From: Desulfobacteraceae bacterium UBA2771
GTDB lineage: Bacteria; Desulfobacterota; Desulfobacteria; Desulfobacterales; Desulfosarcinaceae
Reading direction: 5' to 3'
Length of the DNA stretch: 16,553 nt
Assembly: GCA_002352605.1 (NCBI GenBank)
Contig: DEIP01000183.1
Coordinates: forward strand, 1,507-18,059
Both the position numbers and the translations under genes were made by a program. Positions within the stretch are counted from its first letter, which is position 1; each line of letters starts with the position of its first letter. The notes beneath the pieces are model-generated. The model saw nothing but the letters and a program-made list of their open reading frames with translations, ran no database searches and had not been told where the DNA came from. Shown here piece after piece: positions 15,585 to 16,553 of this stretch.

Positions 15585-15932
15585 TTAGTTTTTATTCAGA
15601 ATTTCGAATCGGTCTATTTGATCGATGTTGGCAATTATTACGGATATGTCCGATTTATCATTCAACCAGTGCCGCAAATTACCTAACAAAGACGCAGCAT
15701 ACGGGCTCTGCTGACCATCGGCAAGGGTGTAATTCACCCATAACCCATCCTTATGAGAGTCCACCAATCCGGCATCTTCCAGAATTTTCAAGTGTTTACT
15801 GGTGGTCGATTGGGCCACCCCAATGGCCGTTTGTAGTTCGCATACGCACATTAAGCGCTTTTCCAAAATTTTCAGTATCTTGACGCGAGTGGGATCTGAA
15901 AGGGCCTTCATGACCCGGACGAATTCTTTCAC
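15585..15932 (-). CDS. arsR: ArsR/SmtB-family metalloid-responsive repressor
   Basis: A winged-helix repressor, about 115 aa from the GTG at 15932. The HTH core reads ALSDPTRVKIL, then a CVCEL metal-binding motif matching the ELCVCDL alpha-3 As(III)/Sb(III) site of classical ArsR, then the recognition helix QSTTSKHLKIL. The wing is DGLWVNYTL. The GTG is chosen because a GGAGGG ribosome site lies 4 bases before it; the ATG four codons upstream (15944) falls about 7 bases from the predicted transcription start and has no site of its own. It is first in the leftward run with the permease and thioredoxin and probably represses that run until trivalent arsenic-like ions bind the cysteines. Confidence 0.92.
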   Translation of the reverse strand: MKEFVRVMKALSDPTRVKILKILEKRLMCVCELQTAIGVAQSTTSKHLKILEDAGLVDSHKDGLWVNYTLADGQQSPYAASLLGNLRHWLNDKSDISVIIANIDQIDRFEILNKN

Positions 15933-15957
15933 AGCACCCTCCATATCGGTTTTTTGT

Positions 15958-15986
15958 AATATATAAGTCCGTTTCAACCATGTCAA
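15958..15986 (-). promoter_or_regulatory. Sigma-70 promoter of arsR
   Basis: On the minus strand TTGACA (15981-15986) and TATATT (15958-15963) are separated by exactly 17 bases: a perfect -35 and a -10 with one mismatch. The predicted start near 15951 leaves about 19 bases before the GTG start. Longer readings of the arsR frame would run through this promoter, so they are rejected. Confidence 0.7.
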
Positions 15987-16134
15987 GCTTTCAATGGCCC
16001 GATCAAGGTTATCGTTTCATAAAAATGAAGCAAGAATAGCTACAGAGTCAAAATACGGTTTTTCTTTGAATCCCAACTCAGGATCGGCTACACGCCCATC
16101 GATGAAATCAAGTCTGATTTTGGAGTATAAGACA

Positions 16135-16303
16135 ATGACGCCTCGACATTTGATGATGGCGGTCCTTACGATTTGGCTCGCCGGCTGCTCACATCTAAGC
16201 CCACAAACCGTGCCCCGCGACCGTTTTGACTACAACACGGCTATCGACGAGCGAAACCGGCGGAACTAATGCCTTGCCGCTGGTTACCATTCCGGCGGGA
16301 TGA
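16135..16303 (+). pseudogene. Internally deleted lipoprotein gene (remnant)
   Basis: An ATG at 16135 with GGAG 9 bases upstream opens a lipoprotein signal: a hydrophobic stretch (LMMAVLTIWL) then lipobox LAGC with the lipidated cysteine at residue 16. The mature start, TVPRDRFDYNTAI, matches from memory the N-terminus of a family of large outer-membrane-associated lipoproteins that normally continue SWKEQ...LLNIVKLRY for several hundred residues. Here the frame hits TAA at 16267-16269 after 44 residues. In the next frame, 16253-16303 reads ETGGTNALPLVTIPAG then stop, which resembles the family's usual C-terminus. This looks like an internal deletion joining both ends out of frame. Confidence 0.55.
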
Positions 16304-16553
16304 TACCACCGATGACCCTACCAACGCCTATAATGTCATTTTACGGTTGGCTGGTTACATTGGCCACGAATACGGAGGCGTGGCGCTCGACTTTTTGCGG
16401 CTTTCTTAATCCTTTCGATGTAAAGAATGGATCGCCGAATAAGCGGTAAGGTAAGGTGAAGCGGGATTCCGGACAGAATTGAAAAAAGATTGTGCATAAA
16501 AGCCTTGCCGTGGTAAGTTAACCGACTGATTTGGGATCGTGAACTTTATAAAG
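16304..16553. other. Gene-free right end of the window
   Basis: No recognisable gene. A 46-codon frame (16269-16409) starts inside the remnant's TAATG overlap, but its product resembles nothing I know. The region is cut by the window edge. Confidence 0.45.

Noticed and set aside
16269..16409. A 46-codon frame starting in a TAATG overlap after the lipoprotein remnant
   Set aside because: No family resemblance and no ribosome site beyond the overlap; likely degenerate sequence.
7508..16546. A 13-base match GGATCGTGAACTT at 7508-7520 and 16534-16546, suggesting a dispersed repeat
   Set aside because: Several 13-base matches are expected by chance in 16.5 kb on both strands, and the flanks do not align.

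Overview
The window looks like chromosomal DNA of a sulfate-reducing deltaproteobacterium of the Desulfobacteraceae/Desulfosarcina type. This is inferred from moderately high GC, the protein families present (a PflX-type radical SAM protein, a 2TM-RCK potassium channel, a thioredoxin beside an ArsP-type permease, an NDP-forming acyl-CoA synthetase alpha subunit) and overall sequence feel. No rRNA or tRNA gene and no complete mobile element or CRISPR array was seen.

Layout. 1-1968 (minus): an ABC-2 exporter, ATPase then permease. 2039-4738 (plus): a consensus sigma-70 promoter, a potassium channel with a cytosolic RCK domain, a PflX-like radical SAM protein 5 bases downstream, and an exported cyclophilin. 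4764-8137 (minus): in transcription order a hypothetical protein, an IHF/HU-type DNA-bending protein with its own promoter, a single-domain cereblon-like CULT protein, a 62-residue two-helix membrane protein and an SF2 helicase. 8526-9281 (minus) is a DjlA-type TerB plus J-domain protein. Divergent from it, 9505-12242 (plus) encodes two single-pass membrane coiled-coil proteins and an SPFH protein ending in three zinc ribbons; the run closes with a probable UUCG-tetraloop terminator lying inside the convergent neighbour. 12271-15986 (minus): an arsR - two-domain permease - CPKC thioredoxin set that looks like a thiophilic metalloid (arsenic-type) resistance operon, followed by an orphan acyl-CoA synthetase alpha subunit. 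16135-16303 (plus) is a broken lipoprotein gene that seems to have lost its middle.

How they work together. The clearest functional unit is arsR-permease-thioredoxin: a CVC-type repressor, an efflux permease and a small dithiol protein. The TerB/J protein, the two membrane coiled-coil proteins and the SPFH-zinc-ribbon protein form a plausible but unproven membrane-associated stress module around a shared divergent intergenic region. The most notable single gene is the bacterial CULT protein at 6494-6958. It keeps the three-tryptophan cage and four zinc cysteines of the thalidomide-binding domain of human cereblon; the family is known in bacteria, but as far as I know its bacterial role is not.
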